Positions 1 to 11,048 of a DNA stretch of 64,000 bases are shown here, one piece after another. The stretch comes from Rhizophagus irregularis (taxonomy: Eukaryota; Glomeromycota; Glomeromycetes; Glomerales; Glomeraceae). The notes beneath the pieces are model-generated. The model saw only the letters and a list, made by a program, of their open reading frames with translations. It searched no databases and had not been told where the DNA came from. Made by a program: the position numbers and the translations under genes. Position 1 is the first letter of the stretch; each line of letters opens with the position of its first letter. The stretch covers positions 2,480,001 through 2,544,000 of the forward strand of contig NC_089457.1 in NCBI RefSeq assembly GCF_026210795.1, read 5' to 3'.

Positions 1-351
1 ATATGGAGGAATAATATGGAATAAAAGATCAAACGATAGAAAGTCACATGATTGGATAAAATTAACCGGAAAGGATAAACTCTTAGGAGAAGGAATGATC
101 TACATGATGTAATGTTTATTAAATGATTAACGGAGAACCAATAGATCCAGTAGGAAGTTGATCGATGTGGCTTAGCAACCAGTTTATCAAGTTCAACAAT
201 AGGAACAATTAGGAGGAGTAATCATAAGCCACAAATGATAAATCATATAAAAAGGAAGGATAGCGAATTAAAGGAACAAAAAAATAGGAACATGTAAAAT
301 ATTGATGAACTGCAGCCGCAGTAAAAGAATAGCTGACGAGACGCAGTAGAA
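1..351. other. no gene recognised
   Basis: AT-rich purine-biased sequence with no open frame of note and no recognisable repeat apart from the lead-in to the 69-bp tandem array that follows. Confidence 0.4.
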
Positions 352-610
352 AAGATAGCACAGCCACAAAAGATGGATCTTTGCGATATAATATTTGAAA
401 GATTATTTTATTTTAAAGAAAAGATAGCACAGCCACAAAAGATGGATCTTTACGATATAATATTTGAAAGATTATTTTATTTTAAAGAAAAGATAGCACA
501 GCCACAAAAGATGGATCTTTACGATATAATATTTAAAAGATTATTTTATTTTAAAGAAAAGATAGCACAGCCACAAAAGATGGATTATATCTTTACGACA
601 TAATATTTGA
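352..610 (+). repeat. 69-bp tandem repeat, ~3.7 copies
   Basis: The unit begins AAGATAGCACAGCCACAAAA and recurs at 352, 421, 490 and 559, exactly 69 bp apart with very few substitutions. Because 69 is a multiple of three, one frame stays open as a 23-residue peptide repeat (MDLYDIIFERLFYFKEKIAQ then PQK) for 76 codons from 373 to 603. No splice context or extension outside the array supports a gene, so I treat the ORF as a by-product of the array. Confidence 0.85.
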
Positions 611-1250
611 AAGATTATTTTGAAGAAAAGATAGCGTATTAAAATAGTATAATATATTAGAAAAGATAATATATAAATAGCATATAAGATAGCGCATAAA
701 AAGAAAAACATAACATAAAATATTAGAAAGAAATAAGAAGTAAGAAAAGAAAGAATAAGAAAGTTGGTTTAAATAGGAGCGGAATGGGAGGTGAATTCGA
801 CAGTCGTCAGATACGATGTAAAACTTTAAGTAAATTAGTTAGTTGTGAATTTTATGAAGAATAAATAAAATACCCTTTATATGAAAATTAATTGTTTCGA
901 TTGTTTTTGTTACTATTTTCTTATGATGAAAAAGTAATTCTGTTTAATTAATTGTTAGTAAAGCGTAATGTTATTCTAAAGGTAATAGGTTCGCCCTAAA
1001 CTTTACTGTAATGTTCGCTTAATTAATTTTAATTGGACAAATTCATGGTGAATTTAATGTCATAACGAGAATTATGAAATGAATAAAATATAAACTTTTG
1101 TAAAGAGAACTATCGTATTTTGAAAGAAGATAATGGATGAAATATCGTGGCGAGAGCTATCGCAATTTGAAAGTTAAGTAGTAATAAAACTAAACCAAGC
1201 AAGAATATTAATGTTTCGCTGAGAGCACATATAACAGAAGCAGGGAACAT
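611..1250. other. no gene recognised
   Basis: AT-rich spacer. AGATAGCG(T/C)A motifs continue out of the tandem array to about 690, then unremarkable sequence runs up to the broken edge of the minus-strand LINE. Confidence 0.4.
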
Positions 1251-1253
1251 TGT

Positions 1254-3769
1254 TTACCGCCGGGTGGCAGACGGGGGTGACAACGGTGTAGAAAGAACAT
1301 AAGGGTCCATCATCTCATTCTTCAGAATAGTAAGTAAGGGATCAATATAAATGACCCATAAAAGAGGAGAAATAACTTCGCCTTGGTCAATACCAATGCG
1401 AACCCTATAGGCAGGCGTAGATCCATGAACAGTGAAAACGCGATTAGTGCGTTTCATAAAAAGTGAAAGGATAAACTTAACAGCGGAGGCTGAAAGACGT
1501 ATACGTTCTAAAGTGAAACGTAACATCGTTAGATCAACTGAATCAAAAGCTTTAGAAATATCTTGGGAAAGAATCCAAAGTGGGTTTTTGTTGATATCAG
1601 CATCATGGATAATAGATTCTAAAGTAATAATAGGGTCGCGGCAAGAACCTCCAGGAAGACCAGCGAAGTTACCACCTTTAAGGACATCATGTGAAGCCAT
1701 AATGGTAGAAAGGCGATTATAAAAAAGTTTGACAAGAGATTTCCTAATCACTTCAAGTAGGGTAATAGGGCGAGTATTTTTTAATTGACACTTCCATTCG
1801 TGAGGTTTGGGGATGGGAAAAACCATTGCTTGTCGCCATAAGTCAGGAATATCAGCTTTGGAAAGGCATGCTTGAATTAAAATGAGGAGTAAAGCCGAGG
1901 TACGAGATCCGAGATGTTTGAGCATTTCATAGGTAATCATGAAAGGACCAGAGGCTTTACCGTTAGGAGTGGAAGAAACGGTGGATAACCATTCATCAAG
2001 GGTAGGGGGATTCATTAAAGAGTCATAGATGGAGGAGGACACATCATCCATAGGTTGATAGGCAGAAGACCATCTATCAGGTAGTGTATCAATAGATACA
2101 GGAGGAGTGGACTTTATAGGTACAAAATTTTGGAAATGGTTAACAACAGCATCATCTATATCCTTAGGATCAGTTAACAACTGAGGTTGAGTAGGATGGT
2201 CGATGAAGACACAGTCCAAAGTGATACGGCGACGGGTGCGAGAAAGCGCTGAATCAATAAAGGAGGAAAGGTCAGTTTCAAAATTATTATTCCTATCATC
2301 CAAGTGAGCACGGATGGAGGAGTCTTGGAATTCTTTTTCTTGAAGTAAATGAAATCCCCGTAAGGATTTTGAAATATGGGAGAAATCATCAAGAAGTGAC
2401 TTGAAATTGTCTTGTCGACATGATGAAAGAGAAGAGGGCAAAGTAGGAATGAAAGTAAAGACTTTTTTGTATAATTGAAGAATGTTTTGAAGTCTATGCA
2501 AATGTATAGACCACTTATGTTCATGTGAGCAACAGAATAAGTTAAAGGATATTTGCGCAATAAACGTATCGAATGCATTAGGCGATTTAAAAACCGATAA
2601 TGTTGAGTTAAAATTTCGAGATCTTTAGGGACCTTAGGAGTGTAATTGTTGCCAACAATAGAAGAAGGTAAAGTAGCGTTGGCAGCTTTGAGGATTCGTG
2701 ATTGAAGATATTCGCACATTTGGTTGATATGCCAGGAGGAAAAGGTTGAAGGTGAAACATCACATAAAGCATCAGCTTTGTCAGCGAATTCCGTCCATTG
2801 AGTATCAGTTACAGAATCAAATTTGAAGACGCGACGGGTTTGGCGCTTAAGTTGACGAGCGCGAGCCAATTTGGTAGAGGCAAAAAGTAAAGACATATCA
2901 TAATATGTGATGACAGGGTTATGATCAGATGTGCAGATGTCTTGAGCATTAAAAATACAAGCAGTAAGAGCAAATCCTTTGAGAAGAGGGCAGGACCATA
3001 CATAATCAACACGAGTAACGTGGTCATTGCGATGAAAGGTACCTAAAGAGTCGGAAAGATTAATAGGTGTAAAATCTTCATAACTATGAGAAAGGAGATG
3101 AAAAAGTAGTCGATGTATATGTTTTGAAGCAATTTGGGGTTGATTAAAATAAATAGGATAATATTTATCTAAATGCATATTAAAATCGCCACAAACAGCA
3201 TGATAAAAACCAGCTTGTTTAGTAAGGATAAGTTGTTGAATAAGCAAATCAATAGTGTCAGTGCGCAAAATACTTTCAGCAGGGGGAGGGATATAAATAA
3301 CAAATATACGCAATTTAACATTGCCTTTGAAATATAAATCAACAGAAAGCAGTCGTGAAGAATGGGATTTAAAATCTTGTACATGTGAAGCAAGAGAATT
3401 TTCTATAAAAAGGGAAACACCACCAGAAGAAAGAATTTGTTTAGAAGTATCCAAATTCGAGGAAAACACAGTATAATTAGAAAGACGTTTGGATAAAAAC
3501 TTCATTTGTTTAGGGTGGAGATGAGTATCAACGATACCACCAAAGGAAATATGTTTTAAGGAGAAAAAAGAAGAAATTTCTTCTAATTTAGTCTGACCAT
3601 ACATTTTAAGGCCATTAACATTGAAGGAGGAAATATTAAATGAGTTAGGGATAGGAGAAGTGTTACTAGAAGAAGAAAATAAGGATTCATGTGAAAAAAT
3701 TTCAGTAACATTATCAGGGTTGGGAGGGTTTCGTACAAAGGTATCATAATTAAAATTATTGTCCGACAT
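1254..3769 (-). pseudogene. non-LTR retrotransposon ORF2 (endonuclease + reverse transcriptase), frameshifted and 3'-truncated
   Basis: ORF2 of a LINE-type element. The N-terminal part (frame 3769 to about 2520) is an exonuclease/endonuclease/phosphatase domain: SFNVNGL near the start, GDFNMHLD in the middle, TSDHNPV at its end, which are the metal-binding Asp/Asn/His motifs of APE-type endonucleases. A frameshift at about 2520-2530 (inside CACATGAACAT on the coding strand) moves the reading into the second frame, 2501-1254. That frame holds the reverse transcriptase fingers and palm: NTRPITLLE, DISKAFDSVD (motif A Asp) and IDQGEVISPLL (motif B). The ORF stops shortly after this, before any Y/FxDD box, so the catalytic Asp pair and the thumb are missing. 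ORF1 lies just upstream on the same strand, the usual LINE order. Dead copy. Confidence 0.9.
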
Positions 3770-3821
3770 TAAAACACGATGATAAAAACAGTAGGGGAGT
3801 TAAAATTTGAAGAAGAAAATT

Positions 3822-5940
3822 AAACAGAAGAAGCTGAATCAGCTTGTTCCAGGGGAGCACCACCAATGGAGCTAATGAATTGTTTGATATGACCAGTGAG
3901 TTGGTCTAATTTACTTTCAATAACGACTCTACTATTTTTGAGATCGTTAATTTCTTCTTGCGTGGAGGAGATAGGGGTAAAAGAAGGAGCATTTGGGGAA
4001 AGGTGAGAAGGAGGGGCGACGTGTTAGGAACAAGAATAGTAGGAGGCAGAGGTCGCGTTAAAATACTTCTGGGGGTAAAGGAGATTTAGCGGAAGGCTGA
4101 ATAATAAGCGGAACATGAGATACAGGAGCATCTTCTTGCATGAGATCCAAGTCAGGTTCATTAGGTGTAGAAAGCGGATCAAGGCCAAGGTGTGATTCAA
4201 TACGAGTCATCCTTTGGTCAGCAAGTTCAAGAGCGGAAATGCGTTTGTGAAAATTAGCGACTTCGCATTGCAATTCACGTAAGAGATTTAAAATATTATT
4301 AGCATCATCAGAAGATAATGCAGAATTAGGAGTTTGTCGGGCGAGGGACATGCGGTAGAACGAGAAGAGGAAGAAAAAGAGACCGATCGTTCTTTGCTAT
4401 TATGCCGAGCACGTTGGGAGGTATTGGGATTGTGTATGTTATGATTATTAACATTATTATTGCGGTCATGAGAACTGTTATTAGCACGTCCGGAATCATG
4501 AGTAGATCGATCTTTGGATTTTGAGCGAGATCGGGAGCGAGAACGTGTATTAGCAGCATTAGAATTGGAGCAGCGAGGTTGATTAACATTAAATCGTTCT
4601 TTGAGTTTTGCTACAGGGTCGCGAGTGCGACTTCTACCTCTGGTTTGTTTTAGTGGGCAAAAATTTGGAGCGCAACCTAATTTGCCACATCTGTGACAAA
4701 GTTTATTGGTATTATCTGGGGAGAACCAGAAAAGCACTTTGCCTTGGAAGCTGACAGTCTGTTCCATAGCAGCATCCATGGTTTCTTGGGAGTTGAAGGT
4801 GACGTAAGCCCATCTTTTGGGTTTGTAAGAATTTAAAGAAAGTGGAACATTGACAGCCTTAGCGCCAAGGTCACGGGTAAGAGGAGCCAAGTTGATATCC
4901 TTAACATTGGGGGGAAGTTGAGTGAGGGTGGCAACGTATTGACGGCGCGCAGCCTTTTGATCCACAGTATAGAAACATGGAGTAATTCTGAGGCAGGTGG
5001 AGAAACAGTACACGGTCCATTGGTCGGTAAAACGAGCAATTGAATCGGCGTGATCATACACAATGCGGGCTTGCTGAACTTTGGCATTAGGCCTGGAGAA
5101 GAGGCGGCAAGAGGTGATATTACCAAATTTTTTAAAATAAGCCATGAGGTTGTCTTTCTTAATGAAGAAAGGGATATCGGTAACTTGGATAGCCTGGAGA
5201 TCTTCATTAGATCGGAGTTGGCGAGGGTCATGTGCATGAAAGATTAAGTCAGGGAATTCAGGATGAGTGGAACCAACGCACAAATCGCGTGCTTCAGCGG
5301 TATGGAAGTGGATAACGAGGCGTTTGGCTTCACCAGAGCCAGTCATATGTGCTTTTCCAGTAAACGACTCGTAAGTTTCTAAAAAAAGGTTATTAACAGC
5401 CTCAATAAGGGCTTTATTGGTAGGGAATTTCTTGAGAGATTCAGGGGCAGCATTCGGCGCAGCCGCAGCCTAAAAATCATCTCTGGTTATGGCGAGGGTC
5501 ACCACTGGATCTGGAGTTTGATCGTCATCTGGAGCACCATTGGTATCCAAATTGGGTGACGCGTTAGGGGGTTGTTGCAAGTCTTTGTTCGAAGGTGCAT
5601 GCATGGACGCGTCCACATTTCCAGAAGACGCGACGTGACTGGGCGCAGTTGGCGCAGCAGATTTTTTCAGGGAGGAGGTCAAAGTATTTTCGCCAGAGAT
5701 ATTTTGTTGAGGAGAAGAGGAAGGTCCATCTACTCCAACGTCAGCCGTCTGGTCATCAGCAACGTAGTCTTCTTCCATAGAATTTTCGGTAATCGTGCGA
5801 TTACGTTTCTGCTGAACAGTGTTTTCACCATCGGAGCTTGAGTTATCAGAGTTATTATTATTTTTTCGTTCTTGACGGGAAGCTTTCCTACTGTTAGGGT
5901 TATGACTTCCACGGCCTCTCTTAGCATAGTTACCAGACAT
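3822..5940 (-). pseudogene. non-LTR retrotransposon ORF1 (RRM-like, zinc knuckle, coiled coil), broken
   Basis: ORF1 of the same LINE. From the ATG at 5940 it reads a low-complexity polar N-terminus (MSGNYAKRGRG, Asn/Ser-rich), then an in-frame TAG at 5470-5472 (next residues AAAAPN, same frame as 5346-4288). Next comes an RNA-binding region resembling paired RRM folds (IQVTDIPFFIKKDNL; WAYVTFNSQE), a Cys cluster CHRCGKLGCAPNFC like a zinc knuckle, and an Arg/Ser-rich stretch. Frameshifts near 4325-4345 and 4010-4060 then switch frames into a predicted coiled coil (NLLRELQCEVANFHKRISAL) and a C-terminal tail ending about 3822 (QFISSIGGAPLEQAD). Together with 1254-3769 this is one element of about 4.7 kb. 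Function by family: RNA binding in the retrotransposition particle. Confidence 0.8.
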
Positions 5941-6340
5941 AGTAGAGGGCTTTGAGTTGGGAATATATAATATATAAAATTTTATTAGTAGCTTGTATTA
6001 TTTTTAAAAAATAATAAAAAAATATTTTCGTCGGAATTTTCGTTTTTGAAAAATTCAGGAGAGAGTTACTACTGGTCAAAAACCAGGCAAACGTGGCATA
6101 GTAGCCTTTATCTTTATTAAAATTATTCGAACTTATACATTTTACAAAAAAATAAAAAGAAAGATAAAAATAAAACTAACTAAAAACAAAGCTATATAGT
6201 CTCCTAAGAAAAAATAAAGTAAAAAATTAATCTAAAAAAGAAAAATCGCATTACACTAAATTTCCCCAGATCTTCCCCCTTGATATATTCCAACCAAAGT
6301 AGAAGCAACTATGCTAACAAAATAACAAATAGCGCGCCTA

Positions 6341-7006
6341 CTATAAAAATCGACACTCCATCCTGCAAAAGCTGTTATTAAGTAGCACCGTTAGATGACC
6401 CATAAAACCCGAAAAGTGATTAAACCAAGGCAAACCATATTTCATCGAGTTCTTCAACCAATCGGTTCCGGAGTCACGAGAAACGTGTAGGGTCGGAGGT
6501 GGTAAAGATGAGTAAGGTATGTACGTCGACAATGGCAGATTAGATGGCTTCGGAGTAGTTTTCAACTTATAGGTAATGTTCATCGCGTTTTCCCATCTAC
6601 TTTTCTCATAAGAACGCGGATTCCAGATTCGTCTTCTGAATTTCTGGACAAAATTGTTATGAATAGCAGCGATAACTTTAATCGCAGAAGTTCTTGGAAT
6701 GGATAGATCAACAAATAAGTCGATGAAGAGTTTGGGTAAGCAACCACGGATAAGGGCAAAGGAGGACCAATTTGTAGAAGAAAAGGACCAGCATGAAAGA
6801 GAAGTAAGTTTAGTTATAAACGGAGTAGAATCAATATCAGCCAAATTGCTCGCTTCCAGAAGTTTGGAAATCAAATGATTTTGATAAGATTGGAGAATTT
6901 GTTGCATAGGTAGACGTCGCTTTTTGCACATAAAAAGGTGCATCAGGTCTTCCATGCGGTCGATACAAGAACGGCAAGTTAATTCGTCCATGTATAAACT
7001 GGTCAA
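6341..7006 (-). pseudogene. LINE ORF2 C-terminal fragment
   Basis: A 221-codon frame reading LTCRSCIDRMEDLMHLFMCK near its start: a CxxC...H...C zinc-binding arrangement of the kind found after the RT domain in fungal LINE ORF2 proteins. It is followed by WSFSSTNWSSFALIRG and an Arg-rich IWNPRSYEKSRW stretch. The N-terminal side is cut off by the MITE that starts at 6998. It belongs to a different or displaced LINE copy from 1254-5940, because it lies upstream of that element's ORF1 on the same strand. An AATAAA-like signal occurs downstream on the minus strand near 6113-6120. No RT core is present. Confidence 0.6.
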
Positions 7007-7289
7007 AAACCAATATATCGGGTAGCAGATATGTATCAGATATGTACCTGATATATGTAGTATTAATGCAGAAAATCAGGTACCGATATGTGTAAGATAT
7101 GTATAAATATATATATCGTCTACATATCATTTACATATCATATATATATCAGTACCCGATATGTATATAATATATATATTTGCATATATCTTATACATAT
7201 CGGGTACCCGATTTTCTGTATTAATACTATACATATCGGGTACATATCTGATACATATTTGCTACCCGATATATTGGTTTTTGACCAGT
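6998..7289. mobile_element. 292-bp MITE, palindromic
   Basis: Both ends read ACTGGTCAAAAACCAATATA inward, and the inverted similarity continues through TCGGGTAGCA and GATATGTATCAGATATGTAC. The interior is AT-rich with CGGGTACC motifs. It interrupts the LINE fragment at 7006. It resembles the element at 55154-55432, which has a related end and the same CGGGTAC interior motifs. Confidence 0.75.
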
Positions 7290-8559
7290 AGTAACTATGA
7301 TCGTACTTTCTCCCCCGTTGGGCTCTGCCCATTTTTTCCCATGAAGTTATGGATGAAAAATATGAGGATTTTTTGCCTTGAGTGATAGTAAAAGCACTTT
7401 TCGACGTTATATGAAGTTATTACTGAGGTCTTTAGTTTCGCCCGAACTCCTTACGGCTTATATTGAGTTAGGACCGTTATCATGAGTCTTTACCAATAAT
7501 ACTGTAAGATGGCAGTTCCATACGAACGTTCCCCTGGGCTTTCTGAAAGGTTGAAGAGTAGTGCGTCTTGGTTCCTACGCCTTTAAAGTCTAACTGGCCA
7601 AGTGGTTCGCAGGCCGGACCGGTATTTCTTGGAAGGAGCTCCTGACCAACGTATTTCTTGCTAGTTGATGTTGTTAACTGGGGAGTTAGTCTTCTAAAAT
7701 AAGGAGACGGAGTTGAGGTGTATGTTTGGTGAATTTTACTCAGGTTTTTCTCATTGCACTTCGAGTTTTCCTGAGGTTTATGTCTTTATTTTTTGCTTTT
7801 TGTTTTTCTTGGTCGCTTTTTTCGGTGTAACCTTATTTTCTTTGGGGGGTGGGGGGATACTGGAAAATTTGATCGTCATGGTGGCTTGGTGTTACAATTT
7901 TAAAATCGATCATCATTGGGGTGATAAGGGGGGTGACAGGTTGGGTACTGCAGTTTTTGTAGTATGCCGATCAAGGTGGTCACATGATGGACTATCATTG
8001 GATTGACTTATCTAGGTAGATCTTAGGTCGATGGATTGTTCGCAATGAGGTGGGTGTCCTCCGTTTGGGATCATTTGAAATGAGGTGGGTGTCCCTTCGG
8101 GGATTGCACGACACTAAAAAGTTCCTCATCGGCTGGACTGCACGACACTAAAAAGTTCCCGGAGGTCTTAGTGAAATAGGTTTGTTATCCATAGTATGTA
8201 GTCAAATAGGGGAAATTGAATTTTAGGCGTTTTTGATAGTGCTAATGGTAGCTCAGAGGTTCTTTACCGATTCTAGGAGTGGGTACGGCGCTGGATGGGT
8301 TACGTATAGCATAGTCGACTTTACTCATTTTGAGATATATTTGGGGGGAGTAGCCGTAATTATTTATATAGAGAGGGTGGGGTTTTTAATCTTAGCTTTT
8401 CTTATTTGTAATTTCGGAAGATTATTTGTTCTTTGTTTTTCTATTAGTTCTGCACTTGTTGCGGTACTTTTTAGATCACTCTGTGTTTCTCTAAAGTTAC
8501 TTCGGCATTAATTAATAAAATTCAAGCTCATGCTATGTTTACCTTGGTTTTTGACCAGT
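7290..8559 (+). other. GC-richer non-coding part of the 6.07-8.56 kb element
   Basis: Two short frames (7713-8006 and 8233-8511) encode hydrophobic low-complexity peptides and are not convincing genes. Local direct repeats are present: AATGAGGTGGGTGTCC near 8045 and 8089, and GCACGACACTAAAAAGTTC near 8105 and 8138. An AATAAA lies near 8515 on the plus strand, 45 bp before the terminal repeat. Confidence 0.4.
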
Positions 8560-8565
8560 GATATC

Positions 8566-8634
8566 AATTCAATATCAATTCAATTTCAATTCAATATCAA
8601 TATCAATATCAATACCAATATCAATATCAATAAT
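8566..8634. repeat. CAATAT/CAATTT microsatellite
   Basis: Hexamer-like repetition of ATCAAT, TTCAAT and ATCAAT directly after the terminal repeat at 8559. The minus-strand frame crossing it (8763-8575) contains a DIDIGID run that is only this repeat translated. Confidence 0.8.
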
Positions 8635-8639
8635 ATAAA

Positions 8640-9274
8640 AAACGTACCCTATACTTAGCGCATAAGAGCTAACCAAATTAGTAAAATTTTCCTTCCTTTC
8701 CAGGATAGTACAATTAGCAGAACAACCAATCACAAAGAATATCACTATTAAAATGAAGATCACCTGATATCATTAACTATATAGCGTGATATGTATATGG
8801 TGTCAACTTACGCCAATTAATCACACTAACTTTAAAATCAGAATGCTCCATTCCAAAGTTTTAAAGTTTTATTGTTCAGTTATTAATAGAAAATAGTCCA
8901 AAAATATGCCAAAATATTTAATATAAAAAATTCTGATCATCATTTAATTAACCAGAATTATATTAAAATTATTAAACTTGTTGAAATTGTTGACAGTGAT
9001 CAAGAATATATGATAACAAGATAACTGAATGGTGGAAATGATGAGGAACCAACAAATATTTCAACCAGAATAAGAAAAATTAAAAAAAAATTAACTTTAA
9101 TTATTGAACATTATATATTATATATCATTATAATGTACATATTTCTTGATAACTAACTACAAATTTCCCTTTATTTTATTTTGGTACTTTTTTTTACTGA
9201 TAAAAAATTACATTAATTGATTTATTGAATAAATGATAAATTTACAATTAACTCTGCTTATTTTTTTATTTATA
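8640..9274. other. no gene recognised
   Basis: AT-rich spacer; nothing supported. Confidence 0.4.
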
Positions 9275-11048
9275 TAAGAAAAATACTAGCCATCACCACA
9301 GGTGATTTCACCTGATCATGTGAATTATTATTATGACATCATGGTGATTTCACGTGATCATATGAATTATTATTATAACGTCATTTGATTAAACTATTAA
9401 TAAACTTTTTTTTCTCACAAATTGCCATTTTAATTTTTTTTTTTTGACTTTTTCGTCAACCCACTTCCTTTTCTTTCATTACACATTTTAATAATGGACT
9501 TCTGTGAATATGTTGACGAAAATTCTACTTCTAGTGATGAAGAAAATGAACTTCGTATTATGTTAGTTGTAGGTACAAAATTTCAGATATGGGAAGAACT
9601 GGAAGGTCATCTGGAACGTTATGCTTTGCAAGAAGGATTTTCCTATAAAAAAACAAGAGTTGAGTATCATTTAAGTCCAAATGAAATGAAAGGTTTAACA
9701 ATAGAGCAAAAAAAGCATAAAATTAAACGAAGAACTTATGAGTGTACTTATTTTCGAGATCATACATCAAAAAAAATTGTTAACCTTGAAAATCAAAGAA
9801 ATAGAGAAACTCATCAAACTAACTGTCCTTGGTGAATTAATGTGACGCACTCTAAAAAAGAAAATTCTATTGGTATAACCTCTGTTAAACTTGAACATAA
9901 TCATGATATGAATCCATTGGTTAATGAAATGGCTCCTAAATTTTGGAAATTTACACAACAAATGCTTAACGATGTTGAATTTTATGTGAAACATGGGACA
10001 ACTAGTGCAACGCAAATATATCCACTATTACATGCAAAATTTCTTGACCATCCAATTTTCAAGAAGGATTTATACAATGCTATACAAAAATTTAAGGTTG
10101 AGCAAAAAAATACTACTAAAAATGATGCTGTTAACCTTTTATATCATCTTTATGATAAGAAGTAACAGAATCCTGAATGGTTCTTTGAATTTCAATTATC
10201 TGGAGAAGATCGATGATTAACATCCTTAATATGGATGTCACCTGATCAAATATATTATTACACTAAATTTCACGAAGTTTTAATTTTTGACTGTACAGCT
10301 GGAACAAATCGGTATGATATGGTCTTATGCTTATTTATTATTGTTGACAACAACACAAGGTCTCGATTGGTAGCAAGTGCTCTATTAGAAGATGAAACAG
10401 AAAGCTCATTTATTTGGGTTTTACACCAACTTAAAAAAGTATTGAATGATTTTTATCCTCAGGTTATTTACACAGACTGTGATCCTGCAATGGCAAATGC
10501 TATTAGTTCTGTTTATCCAATGACAAAGCATAATTTATGCATATTTCACATTGACCTCAATCTTAAAAAAAATTTAAGACCAAAACTTGGTACTCAAAAT
10601 TTTAATGAATTTCGGTCTGAATTTTTTTCATGTCGCAACAGTCTTATTACTGAAATTTTTGAAGCAAAATGGAAAAATTTAATCAACAAATTTCCATAGG
10701 CAGCTAAATATTTACAACGAATACTTGAACCAACAAAAGAAAGCTGGGCAAGTTGCTATATAAACAAAATTTTTAATTGTGGAATAAACAGTACTCAGCG
10801 AACAGAATCACTTAATCGCTTACTAAAAGATACTGTACAAAAAAACTTTCTTTTATGTCAACTTGAAAGTGAAATTCAAAATATACTTGATAATGAAATA
10901 AAATATGAACGAATAACCAAAATGCATAATTCTTTACCACGCCAAACTTTAGATGATATACCATCAAAATTCTTTGGACATATTAATGAAATTTGTAAAG
11001 ATTTTTTAACGCCACATATTCTTACAGCAACACAAAACCAAATGAAGC

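Larger units (their letters stand above)
6071..8559. mobile_element. inverted-repeat element, ACTGGTCAAAAACCA termini, ~2.5 kb
   Basis: The left end ACTGGTCAAAAACCA-GGCAAACGTGGCAT at 6071 and the reverse complement of the right end at 8559 (ACTGGTCAAAAACCAAGGTAAACATAGCAT) match over about 30 bp. This suggests terminal inverted repeats of one DNA element. Inside are a minus-strand LINE C-terminal fragment, a nested MITE with the same first 15 bp (6998-7289), and about 1.2 kb of comparatively GC-rich sequence with no recognised gene. No clear target-site duplication is visible (TACT on the left, GATA on the right), so the boundaries are less certain than for the other elements. Alternative: two LINE 3' ends in opposite orientation. 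Confidence 0.5.

Noticed and set aside
352-610. CRISPR-like array
   Set aside because: Units are contiguous 69-bp direct repeats without distinct spacers, in a eukaryotic context.
1432-1722. 96-aa plus-strand frame
   Set aside because: Antisense shadow of the reverse transcriptase domain.
7590-7630. tRNA-like A box (TGGCCAAGTGG) suggesting a tRNA or SINE
   Set aside because: No B box at the right distance and no cloverleaf could be folded by eye.
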